A stretch of DNA of 6,505 nt from Bifidobacteriaceae bacterium (GTDB lineage: Bacteria; Actinomycetota; Actinomycetes; Actinomycetales; WQXJ01). Below, piece by piece: positions 1-5,623 of the stretch (positions are counted from its first letter, which is position 1; each line of letters begins with the position of its first letter). Location: contig JAIRTF010000243.1 in NCBI GenBank assembly GCA_031255075.1, positions 1-6,505 on the forward strand. The letters are read 5' to 3'. Under the pieces are notes generated by a model. The model had not been told where the DNA came from, did not search any database, and was given only the letters and a program-made list of their open reading frames with translations. Both the position numbers and the translations under genes were made by a program.

Positions 1-706
1 AGCCGTTGGCCTCCTGGCTTCGCTGTTCTGGCCCGAGCTGATGGTCGAGGTGCCGACGGTGTCTTCATACGCGCCGCGCCCGTTGCCTCCAGGCGACTAC
101 CTGGCCGTATTGACAGGACTGGTCTGCGTCCCCTGGGCAGTACCGAAAACCTTGTACATCGACGTGTTAGCGGGCCGCCGCCTACGGCTCCTAGTCATTG
201 GGCAGAATCTGGCCACCGTGGCCGTCGCCGCACTTGTGGCCGGCCTCCACCAAGTCCGGCTGACGCTCCGCCTGCAAGAGCCGATCAGTACCGGACTGTT
301 GCCCACTTTGAATGGCGTGACAGTTGTGTTGTTTGCCATTGTGGGGGTGTGGCTGTTTGGACGGGCAGCAGGAATGCTGCTCGCCATTGTGGTCTACATA
401 GGTGTCGCCATGGCCCAGGGCGCAGCTGGCCCTATCAGCCAATACGGCCCGTTCACGCTGGGCCTGACGCCTGACCACATGGATATAGACGCAACCGTCC
501 ACTGGTGGTGGCTGGTGCCGCTGCTCGGCTTGGTGGTGTTGGCCGGTTGGTGCAAGAACATCCCACCCGGAATCAACCCACTATCCGGATCGCGCCTGGT
601 GGCAACAGCGTTGAGCGTCATCCGAACGTTCACCCCCTCGGCCGCGAGAACCCGGAGCCAGTCGGCAAGACAGCCCTCCAGCCAGGACTCGCGCCGCAGA
701 CAGTGA
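1..706 (+). CDS. Polytopic membrane protein, C-terminal part (5' end outside window)
   Basis: The frame is open from base 2 to a TGA at 704-706 (about 234 residues visible), so the true start lies upstream; the ATG at 41 is probably internal. Hydrophobic stretches, numbered from the ATG at 41, lie at about residues 18-40, 50-70, 86-107, 110-130 and 155-171, and the 13 codons before that ATG also look like the end of a membrane segment. This suggests an integral membrane protein with about five visible helices. The last 40 or so residues are polar and rich in Ser, Arg and Gln, probably a soluble tail. I recognise no family motif (no ATP-binding, transporter or protease signature). It could be a permease-like component of an ABC-2-type exporter, but this is only a guess from topology. 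The next gene starts 90 bp downstream with its own promoter-like hexamer, so co-transcription is not required. Confidence 0.7.
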   Translation, partial: AVGLLASLFWPELMVEVPTVSSYAPRPLPPGDYLAVLTGLVCVPWAVPKTLYIDVLAGRRLRLLVIGQNLATVAVAALVAGLHQVRLTLRLQEPISTGLLPTLNGVTVVLFAIVGVWLFGRAAGMLLAIVVYIGVAMAQGAAGPISQYGPFTLGLTPDHMDIDATVHWWWLVPLLGLVVLAGWCKNIPPGINPLSGSRLVATALSVIRTFTPSAARTRSQSARQPSSQDSRRRQ

Positions 707-767
707 CGCCACGGCCCGGACTCAAACGGCACGCCAGGAGCCAACGAGTTCCCGGGCGGCATCGGAC

Positions 768-780
768 CCCATCTAATGGG
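768..780. promoter_or_regulatory. Short inverted repeat upstream of the PEBP gene
   Basis: CCCAT (768-772) and ATGGG (776-780) form a perfect 5-bp inverted repeat around a 3-nt centre. It lies just upstream of the putative -10 hexamer at 785-790, where a repressor or activator could bind. Arms this short can arise by chance, and nothing identifies a regulator. Confidence 0.2.
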
Positions 781-784
781 CGAG

Positions 785-790
785 TAAAAT
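785..790 (+). promoter_or_regulatory. Putative -10 hexamer TAAAAT, leaderless start of the PEBP gene
   Basis: TAAAAT matches the actinobacterial TANNNT -10 pattern and ends 6 nt before the ATG at 797, which puts the expected transcription start at or next to the A of the start codon. No Shine-Dalgarno is present before this ATG. No good -35 is visible at the normal spacing. Confidence 0.5.
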
Positions 791-796
791 CTGTTC

Positions 797-1327
797 ATGG
801 ACTTGACACGACCGCCTGCACCCGACCCATACTCACTGCTGCCCGCGGTGCCCGCCTTCTCAGTGGCCAGCCGCGATGTGACAACCGGGGAGTTGATGTC
901 AGACGAATTTGCCTTCGCCGGGAACAACCTGTCCCCGCACCTGGTGTGGGAAGGGTTCCCGACTGACACCCGCAGCTTCATGATCAACTGCTTTGACCCG
1001 GACGCCCCCACTCCGGCCGGCTACTGGCATTGGACCCTGGTGAACCTGCCAGCCGAGGTCACCGAACTACCCCGCGGCACCGGCCTGCCAGAAGCAGAGT
1101 TCGCCGCGCCGGCCTTCCAGGTGAAGAACGATGCCGGCGCCGTGGGCTACTTCGGAGCGGCGCCACCGGCCGGGGATTGCCCCCACCGGTACATCTTTGC
1201 TGTCCACGCCCTAGACATTGATGTACTGCCGGTCGATGAGACAGCCACACCCACCACCGTGGCCTTCAACGCGCTGTTCCACACCCTGGCTCGGGGAGTC
1301 ATAGCACCGCTGTACCAGACCACTTAG
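797..1327 (+). CDS. YbhB/YbcL family Raf-kinase-inhibitor-like (PEBP) protein
   Basis: This 176-residue protein belongs to the phosphatidylethanolamine-binding protein family; bacterial YbhB-type members are usually 150-185 residues, so it is full length. The two conserved ligand-pocket regions are visible: DPDAPT at about 67-72 followed by GYWHW (75-79, pocket His78), and the GYFGAAPPAGDCPHRYIF segment at 117-134 (His130, Tyr132). There is no signal peptide, so it is probably cytoplasmic. Eukaryotic relatives bind phospholipid headgroups or kinases; the bacterial role is poorly defined. The ATG at 797 is chosen because a -10-like hexamer sits 6 nt upstream and the N-terminus, rich in Pro, leads directly into the fold. 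It stands alone between a membrane protein gene and an aldo/keto reductase gene, with 129 bp before the latter. The family call is firm; the function is not. Confidence 0.93.
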   Translation: MDLTRPPAPDPYSLLPAVPAFSVASRDVTTGELMSDEFAFAGNNLSPHLVWEGFPTDTRSFMINCFDPDAPTPAGYWHWTLVNLPAEVTELPRGTGLPEAEFAAPAFQVKNDAGAVGYFGAAPPAGDCPHRYIFAVHALDIDVLPVDETATPTTVAFNALFHTLARGVIAPLYQTT

Positions 1328-1392
1328 GGGCGCTGGGCCAGGTTTCGTCTAGGCCTCGGCGGCGGTCGCGGGCCGTTGTAGGGAAGGGCTGA

Positions 1393-1409
1393 CCCACCAT
1401 TCGAGTGGG
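1393..1409. promoter_or_regulatory. Inverted repeat CCCAC-N7-GTGGG upstream of the aldo/keto reductase gene
   Basis: CCCAC (1393-1397) pairs with GTGGG (1405-1409) in the 129-bp intergenic space before the reductase. It could be an operator, or a weak hairpin after the PEBP gene, but no T-run follows, so I do not call it a terminator. The rest of this space holds only the -10 candidate at 1445-1450. Confidence 0.2.
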
Positions 1410-1444
1410 GCCAAATCCCCCATAGATGGCCTCCAGCCGTCCGC

Positions 1445-1450
1445 TAGCCT
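1445..1450 (+). promoter_or_regulatory. Putative -10 hexamer TAGCCT, leaderless start of the aldo/keto reductase gene
   Basis: TAGCCT fits TANNNT and ends 6 nt before the ATG at 1457, the same geometry as at the PEBP gene. The only purine run between them (GGG at 1451-1453) is too close to the ATG to act as a normal ribosome binding site, so a leaderless mRNA is the simplest reading. Confidence 0.45.
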
Positions 1451-1456
1451 GGGCAG

Positions 1457-2389
1457 ATGAACAAGATGCTGCTGCCCGGAACCGACCTGCTGGCGTCCAA
1501 CGTGATTGCCGGCATGATGCGAATCGACTCGTTGACAGATGAACAAATCAGGGCTCTGCACCGCAGCGCTCTAGAGGCCGGCATCAACTTCATTGACCAC
1601 GCTGACATCTACGGCGGCAGCCACACTTGCGAACGCCGCTGGGCGGAGGCGATCAAACCCACTGCGGCTGAACGTTCAGAGCTGATTATCCAGACCAAGG
1701 CCGGCATTGTGCCGGCGGACTCTATGTACGATTTCTCCACCAAGCACCTGATTGAGGCCGCCGAAGAGTCCCTCCGGTGCTTGACAACCGATTACCTAGA
1801 CGTGCTGCTGCTTCACCGGCCGGACGCCTTGATGGAACCGGAAGAGGTGGCAGCGGCCTTTGACCAGCTTCACACCCAAGGCAAGGTCCGTCACTTTGGG
1901 GTTTCCAACCACACGCCGCTGCAGATTGAACTGTTGAAGCGTGCCGTGACGCAACCGCTGGTCATCAATCAGTTGCAGCTTTCGATAGCTCACGCGCCAC
2001 TGGTGGCGGAGGGCTTGGCAACCAACATGCAGAACCTGCCGCAGTCGATTGACCGGGGTGCGGGCATCTTGGACTACTGCCGAGTGAATGACATCACGAT
2101 TCAGGCTTGGTCTCCGTTCCAAAAGGGCTTCATTGAGGGTGCCTTCTTGGGGGATCGCGCGGAGTACCCGGAACTGAACGACCAGATTGATTCCTTGGCA
2201 GCCAAGTATGGCGTGGAACCGGGCGCCATTCCGGTAGCTTGGATCACCCGCCACCCGGCCGCCATGCAGGTGGTGTTGGGGACCACCAATCCCGCCCATC
2301 TGGCGTCTGCGGCACTCGGCAGTGCTCTGCCGTTGAGCCGCGCCGAATGGTATGGGCTGTTCCGCGCCGCCGGCTACATGGTCCCCTGA
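1457..2389 (+). CDS. Aldo/keto reductase, YdhF-type
   Basis: The 310-residue product is a full-length NAD(P)H-dependent aldo/keto reductase (TIM barrel, cytosolic) that should reduce a carbonyl substrate to an alcohol. The catalytic tetrad is recognisable: Asp47 and Tyr52 in FIDHADIYGG, Lys81 in QTKAG, and His120 in LLLHRPD. Further family marks are GKVRHFGVSNH (about 162-172) and the cofactor-side segment near the C-terminus that contains VVLGTTNPAHL. The ADIYGG form and overall layout resemble E. coli YdhF rather than the AKR1-type enzymes. The physiological substrate cannot be read from the sequence. The ATG at 1457 is the first plausible start and follows a -10-like hexamer by 6 nt. The gene is monocistronic by appearance: its stop lies 123 bp from the end of a convergent RNA methyltransferase gene, and no strong terminator is evident between them. 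Confidence 0.95.
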   Translation: MNKMLLPGTDLLASNVIAGMMRIDSLTDEQIRALHRSALEAGINFIDHADIYGGSHTCERRWAEAIKPTAAERSELIIQTKAGIVPADSMYDFSTKHLIEAAEESLRCLTTDYLDVLLLHRPDALMEPEEVAAAFDQLHTQGKVRHFGVSNHTPLQIELLKRAVTQPLVINQLQLSIAHAPLVAEGLATNMQNLPQSIDRGAGILDYCRVNDITIQAWSPFQKGFIEGAFLGDRAEYPELNDQIDSLAAKYGVEPGAIPVAWITRHPAAMQVVLGTTNPAHLASAALGSALPLSRAEWYGLFRAAGYMVP

Positions 2390-2512
2390 CCTGCAGCCGT
2401 CTCCTCCATCGCCCTTGTTGTTGCCGTTGGGTCTTGCCTCCGGCCAGTTCCCGCCGTGTCAGCTTTGGCCTGCGCTACGGACTTTGGTGCCCGATGCCGC
2501 TTGGCCGGCTGC

Positions 2513-3328
2513 CTACTCCCCTGACGCCGGCCGGGTGGCCCAGAAGGTGACGGCCGCAGCCGATGCCACATTCAGCGAGTCAACACCACGGCTCATTGGG
2601 ATTGACACCACCGTGTCCGCCAGTTCCAAGGCATGGGACGTCAAACCGTCCCCTTCGGTGCCGACCAGCATCAACAACCGGTCCGGGAGGCGGGCGGCGA
2701 ACCGGTCCAGGGCGATAGCGTCCGGATCGGGTGACATGGCCGCGACGTGCCAACCTTGAGCTTTGACCGCCGCCAGAGACTGGGGCCAGCCTTCGAACCG
2801 GGTCCATGGCAAGGAGAAGACTGAGCCCATTGAGACCCGCACCGAACGGCGGTAGAACGGATCAGCACAACACGGCGTGGCCAAGGCCGCATCAACCCCC
2901 AAACCGGCAGCGGCCCGGAAAATGGCTCCCACATTGGTGTGGTCCACAATGTCCTCCAGCACCACCGCCCGGCGGGCGTCCTTCAGCACCTGTTCAATTG
3001 ACGGAAGCACGGGGCGGCCCATGGCTGCCAGCACTCCCCGGTGCAGATTGAAGCCCGTCAGCTGGCGCAACACCTCATCTGGGCCCACATAGACCGGCAC
3101 TGCGGGCTCAAGACGGTCCAACAGGGTCCTCAACGGACCGGTCCATTTGGGCGTCATCAACAGTGAGAACGGCTCAATACCGGCAGCCAGGGCGCGCTCA
3201 ATGACGGCCGCACTCTCCGCCATGAACAAACCTCGTAGGGGCTCAATACGGCGGCGCAGAGCCACATCCGTCAATCGGAAGTAGTCCTCCAGACGCGGGT
3301 CTAACGGATCTGACACTTCGATCAACAC
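2513..3328 (-). CDS. SpoU/TrmH-family RNA 2'-O-methyltransferase
   Basis: This predicted 271-residue SAM-dependent methyltransferase would methylate a ribose 2'-OH in rRNA or tRNA. An N-terminal substrate-binding domain (about 25-105, beginning LRGLFMAES) is followed by the knotted SPOUT domain with its three motifs: motif 1 around NVGAIFRAA (Asn132, Arg138), motif 2 LVGTEGDGL (221-229, Glu225), and motif 3 IPMSRGVDSLNVASAAAV (243-260, Ser251-Leu252-Asn253). The target nucleotide cannot be deduced. I chose the GTG at 3328: homologous similarity begins within a few residues (DPLDPRLEDY), and a TAGCGT hexamer lies 8 nt upstream. The frame stays open to 3592, but that extension would run 149 nt into the divergent ppgK gene and looks unlike any known domain. 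The gene shares a 115-bp divergent intergenic region with ppgK. Confidence 0.93.
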   Translation of the reverse strand: MLIEVSDPLDPRLEDYFRLTDVALRRRIEPLRGLFMAESAAVIERALAAGIEPFSLLMTPKWTGPLRTLLDRLEPAVPVYVGPDEVLRQLTGFNLHRGVLAAMGRPVLPSIEQVLKDARRAVVLEDIVDHTNVGAIFRAAAGLGVDAALATPCCADPFYRRSVRVSMGSVFSLPWTRFEGWPQSLAAVKAQGWHVAAMSPDPDAIALDRFAARLPDRLLMLVGTEGDGLTSHALELADTVVSIPMSRGVDSLNVASAAAVTFWATRPASGE

Positions 3329-3336
3329 GGTAATCC

Positions 3337-3342
3337 ACGCTA
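3337..3342 (-). promoter_or_regulatory. Putative -10 hexamer TAGCGT for the TrmH-family gene
   Basis: On the minus strand TAGCGT fits TANNNT and is followed after 8 nt by the GTG at 3328. No Shine-Dalgarno-like purine run is well placed, so the transcript is probably leaderless or has only one or two 5' untranslated bases. This position also supports the GTG start over longer alternatives. Confidence 0.4.
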
Positions 3343-3387
3343 CCGGCCCAACTGCTAGACACTCACCAGGCGGCCCAGATTTGGCCG

Positions 3388-3402
3388 TTGCCTGTATGGC
3401 AA
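3388..3402. promoter_or_regulatory. Inverted repeat TTGCC-N5-GGCAA in the trmH-like/ppgK divergent region
   Basis: TTGCC (3388-3392) and GGCAA (3398-3402) are perfect 5-bp arms about 45 bp upstream of the ppgK start, inside the 115-bp divergent promoter region. A TTGGCC element at 3381-3386 lies 16 nt from TATGGG at 3403-3408, which together could be a weak ppgK promoter, so the inverted repeat would fall in its spacer, where a regulator could act. The octamer GGCCGTTG also occurs twice nearby (3383-3390 and 3426-3433), the second copy abutting the ribosome binding site. The signal is suggestive, not decisive. Confidence 0.3.
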
Positions 3403-3432
3403 TATGGGCCGGATACCGCAACTTAGGCCGTT

Positions 3433-3437
3433 GGAGG
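3433..3437 (+). promoter_or_regulatory. Shine-Dalgarno GGAGG that sets the ppgK start
   Basis: GGAGG lies 6 nt before the ATG at 3444 and decides the start of ppgK against the in-frame ATG codons at 3381 and 3396. This leadered start contrasts with the three apparently leaderless genes to the left. Confidence 0.75.
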
Positions 3438-3443
3438 CGAAAC

Positions 3444-4517
3444 ATGACTGGGGAGATCGCATTTGGCGTTGACGTGGGCGGATCTGGGATCAAAGGAGCG
3501 CCGGTAGACCTGGCCACCGGCGAGTTGACCGAAGAACGGTTCAAGATCCCCACTCCGCAACCGGCCACGCCGCTGGCGGTAGTCAACGTCATAGCCGAAT
3601 TGCTGTCTCACTTTGACCTGCCGGCTGAGGTGCCGGTTGGCGTGTCTTTCCCCAGCCCCATTTTGGGCGGCGTGGTCGCCTGGATGTCCAACCTGGACCA
3701 ATCCTGGGTGGGAGTCAACCTGGCGGACGCCGTCCGTCTAGGCACCAACCGCCACACCACCGTGGTCAATGATGCCGATGCCGCCGGCTACGCCGAGGTC
3801 GCCTTCGGCGCTGCCAAAGGACACCCCGGCACTGTAGCTGTGATGACCCTAGGCACAGGCATCGGCGTGGCCCTGATCACTGGCGGCAAACTGTGGCCCA
3901 ATGCCGAACTTGGCCACATTGTGATCAACGGACGCGACGCGGAAAAGTGGGCTGCCGCCTCCGCCAAGGAACGCGAAGGGCTGTCTTGGACCAAATGGGC
4001 CCGGCGGTTGCAACGTTACTTCTCAGAGATCGACCGGCTGTTGTGGCCGGACCTGATCGTGGTGGGTGGCGGTATCTCCCGCAAACACGAACGGTTCCTG
4101 CCGCTGCTTGACCTGCGCCCACCGATTGTGCCCGCCGCTTTGCGGAACACCGCAGGCATTGTGGGCGTAGCCGTGTTGGCGGCTCAGGAGGCGGCTGCGG
4201 CCAAGGCGGGAGCGGCATCGACCACCGGGCTTTCGGCTGGAGCTTCCAGTGCCAGCAAAGGCCATCCGCAGCGAACCAGCGGACCTGGTACTGGCGCGGC
4301 CATTGGGAATACCTCCCCGGCGGAGCAGAGCCGATCGGCGGCGGCCATCGCCGGTGCCGCTGCCGGTGCTGCTGCTGGTGCTGCCGCCGGAGCCGCCGCC
4401 GGCGCGGCTGCGGTACCCGTCACGAGTGGGGTCAACGCCGCCCAAATCTCAACCTTCCCGGACCCGAAGATCGCGCCCCCAGCCGAAGAATTGGCTGATC
4501 AGACGCAGGGCGGATGA
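3444..4517 (+). CDS. ppgK: Polyphosphate glucokinase (ROK family) with long Ala/Gly-rich C-terminal tail
   Basis: The enzyme should phosphorylate glucose to glucose 6-phosphate using inorganic polyphosphate, often also ATP (EC 2.7.1.63), in the cytosol. Of its 357 residues, about 1-248 are the kinase: phosphate-binding GVDVGGSGIKG (8-18), catalytic Asp110 in VVNDADAAGYAE, second phosphate loop TLGTGIG (135-141), ELGH (154-157), and the block WTKWARRLQRYFSEIDRLLWPDL followed by VVGGGISRKHERFLP, which is characteristic of actinobacterial PPGK. The Cys-rich ROK zinc motif is absent, as is normal for this subgroup. The family is usually about 250-275 residues, so residues 249-357 are an extra tail rich in Ala, Gly, Ser and Pro. 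It includes five AGAA units (303-322) that put Gly at every fourth position. The tail is in frame with no sign of a frameshift. The stop codon lies inside the 3' P1 strand of the convergent rnpB gene. Confidence 0.93.
   Translation: MTGEIAFGVDVGGSGIKGAPVDLATGELTEERFKIPTPQPATPLAVVNVIAELLSHFDLPAEVPVGVSFPSPILGGVVAWMSNLDQSWVGVNLADAVRLGTNRHTTVVNDADAAGYAEVAFGAAKGHPGTVAVMTLGTGIGVALITGGKLWPNAELGHIVINGRDAEKWAAASAKEREGLSWTKWARRLQRYFSEIDRLLWPDLIVVGGGISRKHERFLPLLDLRPPIVPAALRNTAGIVGVAVLAAQEAAAAKAGAASTTGLSAGASSASKGHPQRTSGPGTGAAIGNTSPAEQSRSAAAIAGAAAGAAAGAAAGAAAGAAAVPVTSGVNAAQISTFPDPKIAPPAEELADQTQGG
4350..4409 (+). repeat. Five tandem 12-bp units coding AGAA in the ppgK tail
   Basis: Five consecutive in-frame units encode Ala-Gly-Ala-Ala. 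Third codon positions vary between copies (GGT, GGA, GGC; GCC, GCT, GCG), so the peptide pattern is more regular than the DNA. That points to selection on the protein or to an old expansion, not to a fresh slippage event. The result is a GxxxG series typical of tight helix packing. Confidence 0.85.
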
Positions 4518-4888
4518 GCCGGCCTGTAAGCCGGGTTCTGTCTTTGAAGACGGCCATCCATCTGGGCACCATGTTGCCATGGGCCTCAAGCGGCCTACCC
4601 GGCGACTCGGGCGAGCAGCCCTCAAACGCCGCCTGTCTGGCCTTGCTCCGGGTGGGGTTTACCGAGCCACTCAGGTCACCCTGAATGCTGGTGGTCTCTT
4701 ACACCACCGTTTCACCCTTACCGGCCAACGCCGTAGCGCTGGCCGGCGGTTTGCTTTCTGTGGCACTTTCCCGCGGGTCGCCCCGGGTGGGTGTTACCCA
4801 CCACCCTGCTCTGCGGAGCCCGGACTTTCCTCGACGAACCAGAAGCCCCTTCTAGTCCGCCGCGGCCGTCCAGCCGACTCATCCGCCC
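4508..4888 (-). ncRNA. rnpB: RNase P RNA, bacterial type A
   Basis: This is the catalytic RNA of RNase P, which with protein RnpA removes 5' leaders from pre-tRNA. Read on the minus strand it contains the conserved blocks GAGGAAAGTCCGGGCTCC (4815-4832), ACAGAAA (4755-4761), GGTAAGGGTGAAACGGTG (4705-4722), AAACCCCACCCGGAGCAAGG (4641-4660) and CAGAACCCGGCTTACAGGC (segment 4518-4540). The two ends pair perfectly as helix P1: GGGCGGATGAG (from 4888) with CTCATCCGCCC (ending 4508), giving a length near 381 nt. A 7-bp P12-like hairpin flanks a CG-rich loop near 4722-4747. Exact ends may be off by a few bases. The 3' end overlaps the last 10 nt of ppgK, tail to tail. No open frame across this stretch should be called as a gene. 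Confidence 0.97.
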
Positions 4889-4891
4889 GTC

Positions 4892-4897
4892 AGTCTA
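4892..4897 (-). promoter_or_regulatory. Putative -10 hexamer TAGACT of rnpB
   Basis: On the minus strand TAGACT is followed after 3 nt by the GGGCGG that opens RNase P RNA helix P1, so initiation would fall within the first bases of the mapped RNA end. A hexamer with three of six matches to TTGACA (TCCGCA, 4915-4920) stands 17 nt upstream. The match is moderate. Confidence 0.4.
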
Positions 4898-4933
4898 CCC
4901 GTGGCGCCTGCCCCTGCGGATCGCCCCGAAGCC

Positions 4934-4956
4934 AGTGCTAGCATTGTGACAGCACT
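4934..4956. promoter_or_regulatory. Candidate operator/promoter of the toxin-antitoxin operon
   Basis: AGTGCT (4934-4939) and AGCACT (4951-4956) form a perfect 6-bp inverted repeat separated by 11 nt. The left arm overlaps both the palindrome TGCTAGCA (4936-4943) and a TAGCAT -10 candidate (4939-4944). Ribbon-helix-helix antitoxins of this family bind such inverted repeats at their own promoter, so autoregulation by the antitoxin alone or with toxin is the expected role. The assignment rests on position and symmetry only. Confidence 0.5.
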
Positions 4957-4959
4957 ACG

Positions 4960-4966
4960 AAAGGGG
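4960..4966 (+). promoter_or_regulatory. Ribosome binding site AAAGGGG of the antitoxin gene
   Basis: A purine run ending in GGGG lies 5 nt before the ATG at 4972. It supports that start and indicates normal leadered translation for the antitoxin. Confidence 0.6.
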
Positions 4967-4971
4967 CAATC

Positions 4972-5199
4972 ATGCCGACCTTGATGGTCCGACAACTTGA
5001 ACAACAGACCTATGAGGCCATCAAGCAGCTTGCCCACAAGTCCAACCGATCGATGGAGGCGGAGGCACGCGCCTTGCTCGGAGACGCTGTCCGGGCGCGC
5101 ACCTGGTGGAGCCAATGGGTCGAGCTCACCGAACCGGCACGCGGCTTAGATCTCGCCATTCCAGAGCGCTCCGCTCCCCGCCAGGTTGACTTCGAGTGA
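4972..5199 (+). CDS. vapB: FitA/VapB-like ribbon-helix-helix antitoxin
   Basis: This 75-residue protein is the antitoxin of a type II module: it binds its own promoter as a dimer and neutralises the PIN toxin encoded next to it. The N-terminal 42 residues form a ribbon-helix-helix pattern: strand TLMVRQL (3-9), helix 1 (about 10-25), then NRSMEAEARALLGDAV, which closely resembles the GRSTEAEIR type of helix 2 known from Neisseria FitA. Residues 43-75 are Trp- and charge-rich (TWWSQW) and would be the toxin-wrapping tail. The length is typical of the family. Its TGA overlaps the GTG of the toxin gene by 4 nt (GTGA), so the two are co-translated. Family assignment is strong; partner specificity is inferred from adjacency. 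Confidence 0.9.
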   Translation: MPTLMVRQLEQQTYEAIKQLAHKSNRSMEAEARALLGDAVRARTWWSQWVELTEPARGLDLAIPERSAPRQVDFE

Positions 5200-5606
5200 T
5201 CGTCCTCGACACCAACGTTGTGTCCGAGGCTCTAAGGCCTCAGCCATCACCGATAGCGATGGCCTGGATAGACCAGCAAGTGCAAGCCTTGGCAGTCACG
5301 TCGATCACCGTGGGCGAACTATGGACCGGGGTGCTCGCGCTGCCTGAAGGCAAACGCCGGCAGACCTTGGCCCAAGCGGTTGGACGCGTCCTGCAGGGCC
5401 CGGCAGTGCTCAGCTACGACGCCGCCGCAGCCAGGGTCTACGCGATCCTCCGCCGCACTGCCCAGGATGCCGGACGCGGTCTGAGCGTTGAAGATGGCAT
5501 GATCGCGGCCATTTGCATCTCACGAGGAGCACCCTTGGCAACCCGCAACACAAGCGATTTCGAAGCCCTTCCCCTCGAAATTGTCAATCCTTGGCAATCG
5601 TCATAG
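5196..5606 (+). CDS. vapC: PIN-domain toxin, FitB/VapC-like
   Basis: This 136-residue toxin is a predicted Mg2+-dependent ribonuclease; VapC relatives cut tRNA or rRNA. The acidic site is intact: Asp5 in VLDTNVVSE, Glu41 in TVGELWTG, Asp100 in SVEDGMIAA and Asp121 in TRNTSDF. The opening LDTNVVSEALRPQP and the closing NPW resemble Neisseria FitB closely, so FitB-like is a better description than generic VapC. The GTG at 5196 is chosen because it overlaps the antitoxin stop by 4 nt and places Asp5 as in the family; the only upstream purines (AGG at about 5183) are 10 nt away, so translation is probably coupled to the antitoxin. Nothing suggests inactivation. The RNA target is unknown. Confidence 0.92.
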   Translation: MIVLDTNVVSEALRPQPSPIAMAWIDQQVQALAVTSITVGELWTGVLALPEGKRRQTLAQAVGRVLQGPAVLSYDAAAARVYAILRRTAQDAGRGLSVEDGMIAAICISRGAPLATRNTSDFEALPLEIVNPWQSS

Positions 5607-5623
5607 CGCGGCGCCGGGTTGGA

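Noticed and set aside
394..1011. Minus-strand frame of 205 codons across the membrane-protein and PEBP genes
   Set aside because: It is antisense to two better supported genes, has no recognisable domain and shows the usual open antisense frame of high-GC DNA.
1796..2299. Minus-strand frame of 167 codons inside the aldo/keto reductase gene
   Set aside because: Fully antisense to a gene with intact catalytic residues; no start signal or domain.
2390..2512. Intrinsic terminator or small gene between the reductase and the TrmH-like gene
   Set aside because: I found no stable hairpin followed by a T-run and no convincing small frame; the space appears to hold nothing identifiable.
3381..3443. 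ppgK start at 3381, adding 21 residues
   Set aside because: The ATG at 3444 has a GGAGG site at 6 nt and leads straight into the GVDVGGSGIKG phosphate loop; the upstream stretch looks like promoter DNA with an inverted repeat.
3329..3592. N-terminal extension of the TrmH-family protein to a start at 3592 (359 residues)
   Set aside because: It would overlap the first 149 nt of ppgK antisense, adds 88 residues with no domain character, and the GTG at 3328 sits exactly where family similarity begins with a -10-like hexamer just upstream.
4184..4435. Minus-strand frame with AAP repeats
   Set aside because: It is only the antisense reading of the AGAA repeat in ppgK, with no ribosome binding site or family similarity.
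4249..4941. Long plus-strand open frame of 230 codons
   Set aside because: It covers the ppgK tail in another frame and the whole RNase P RNA gene antisense; the product is Arg/Pro-rich noise without a domain.
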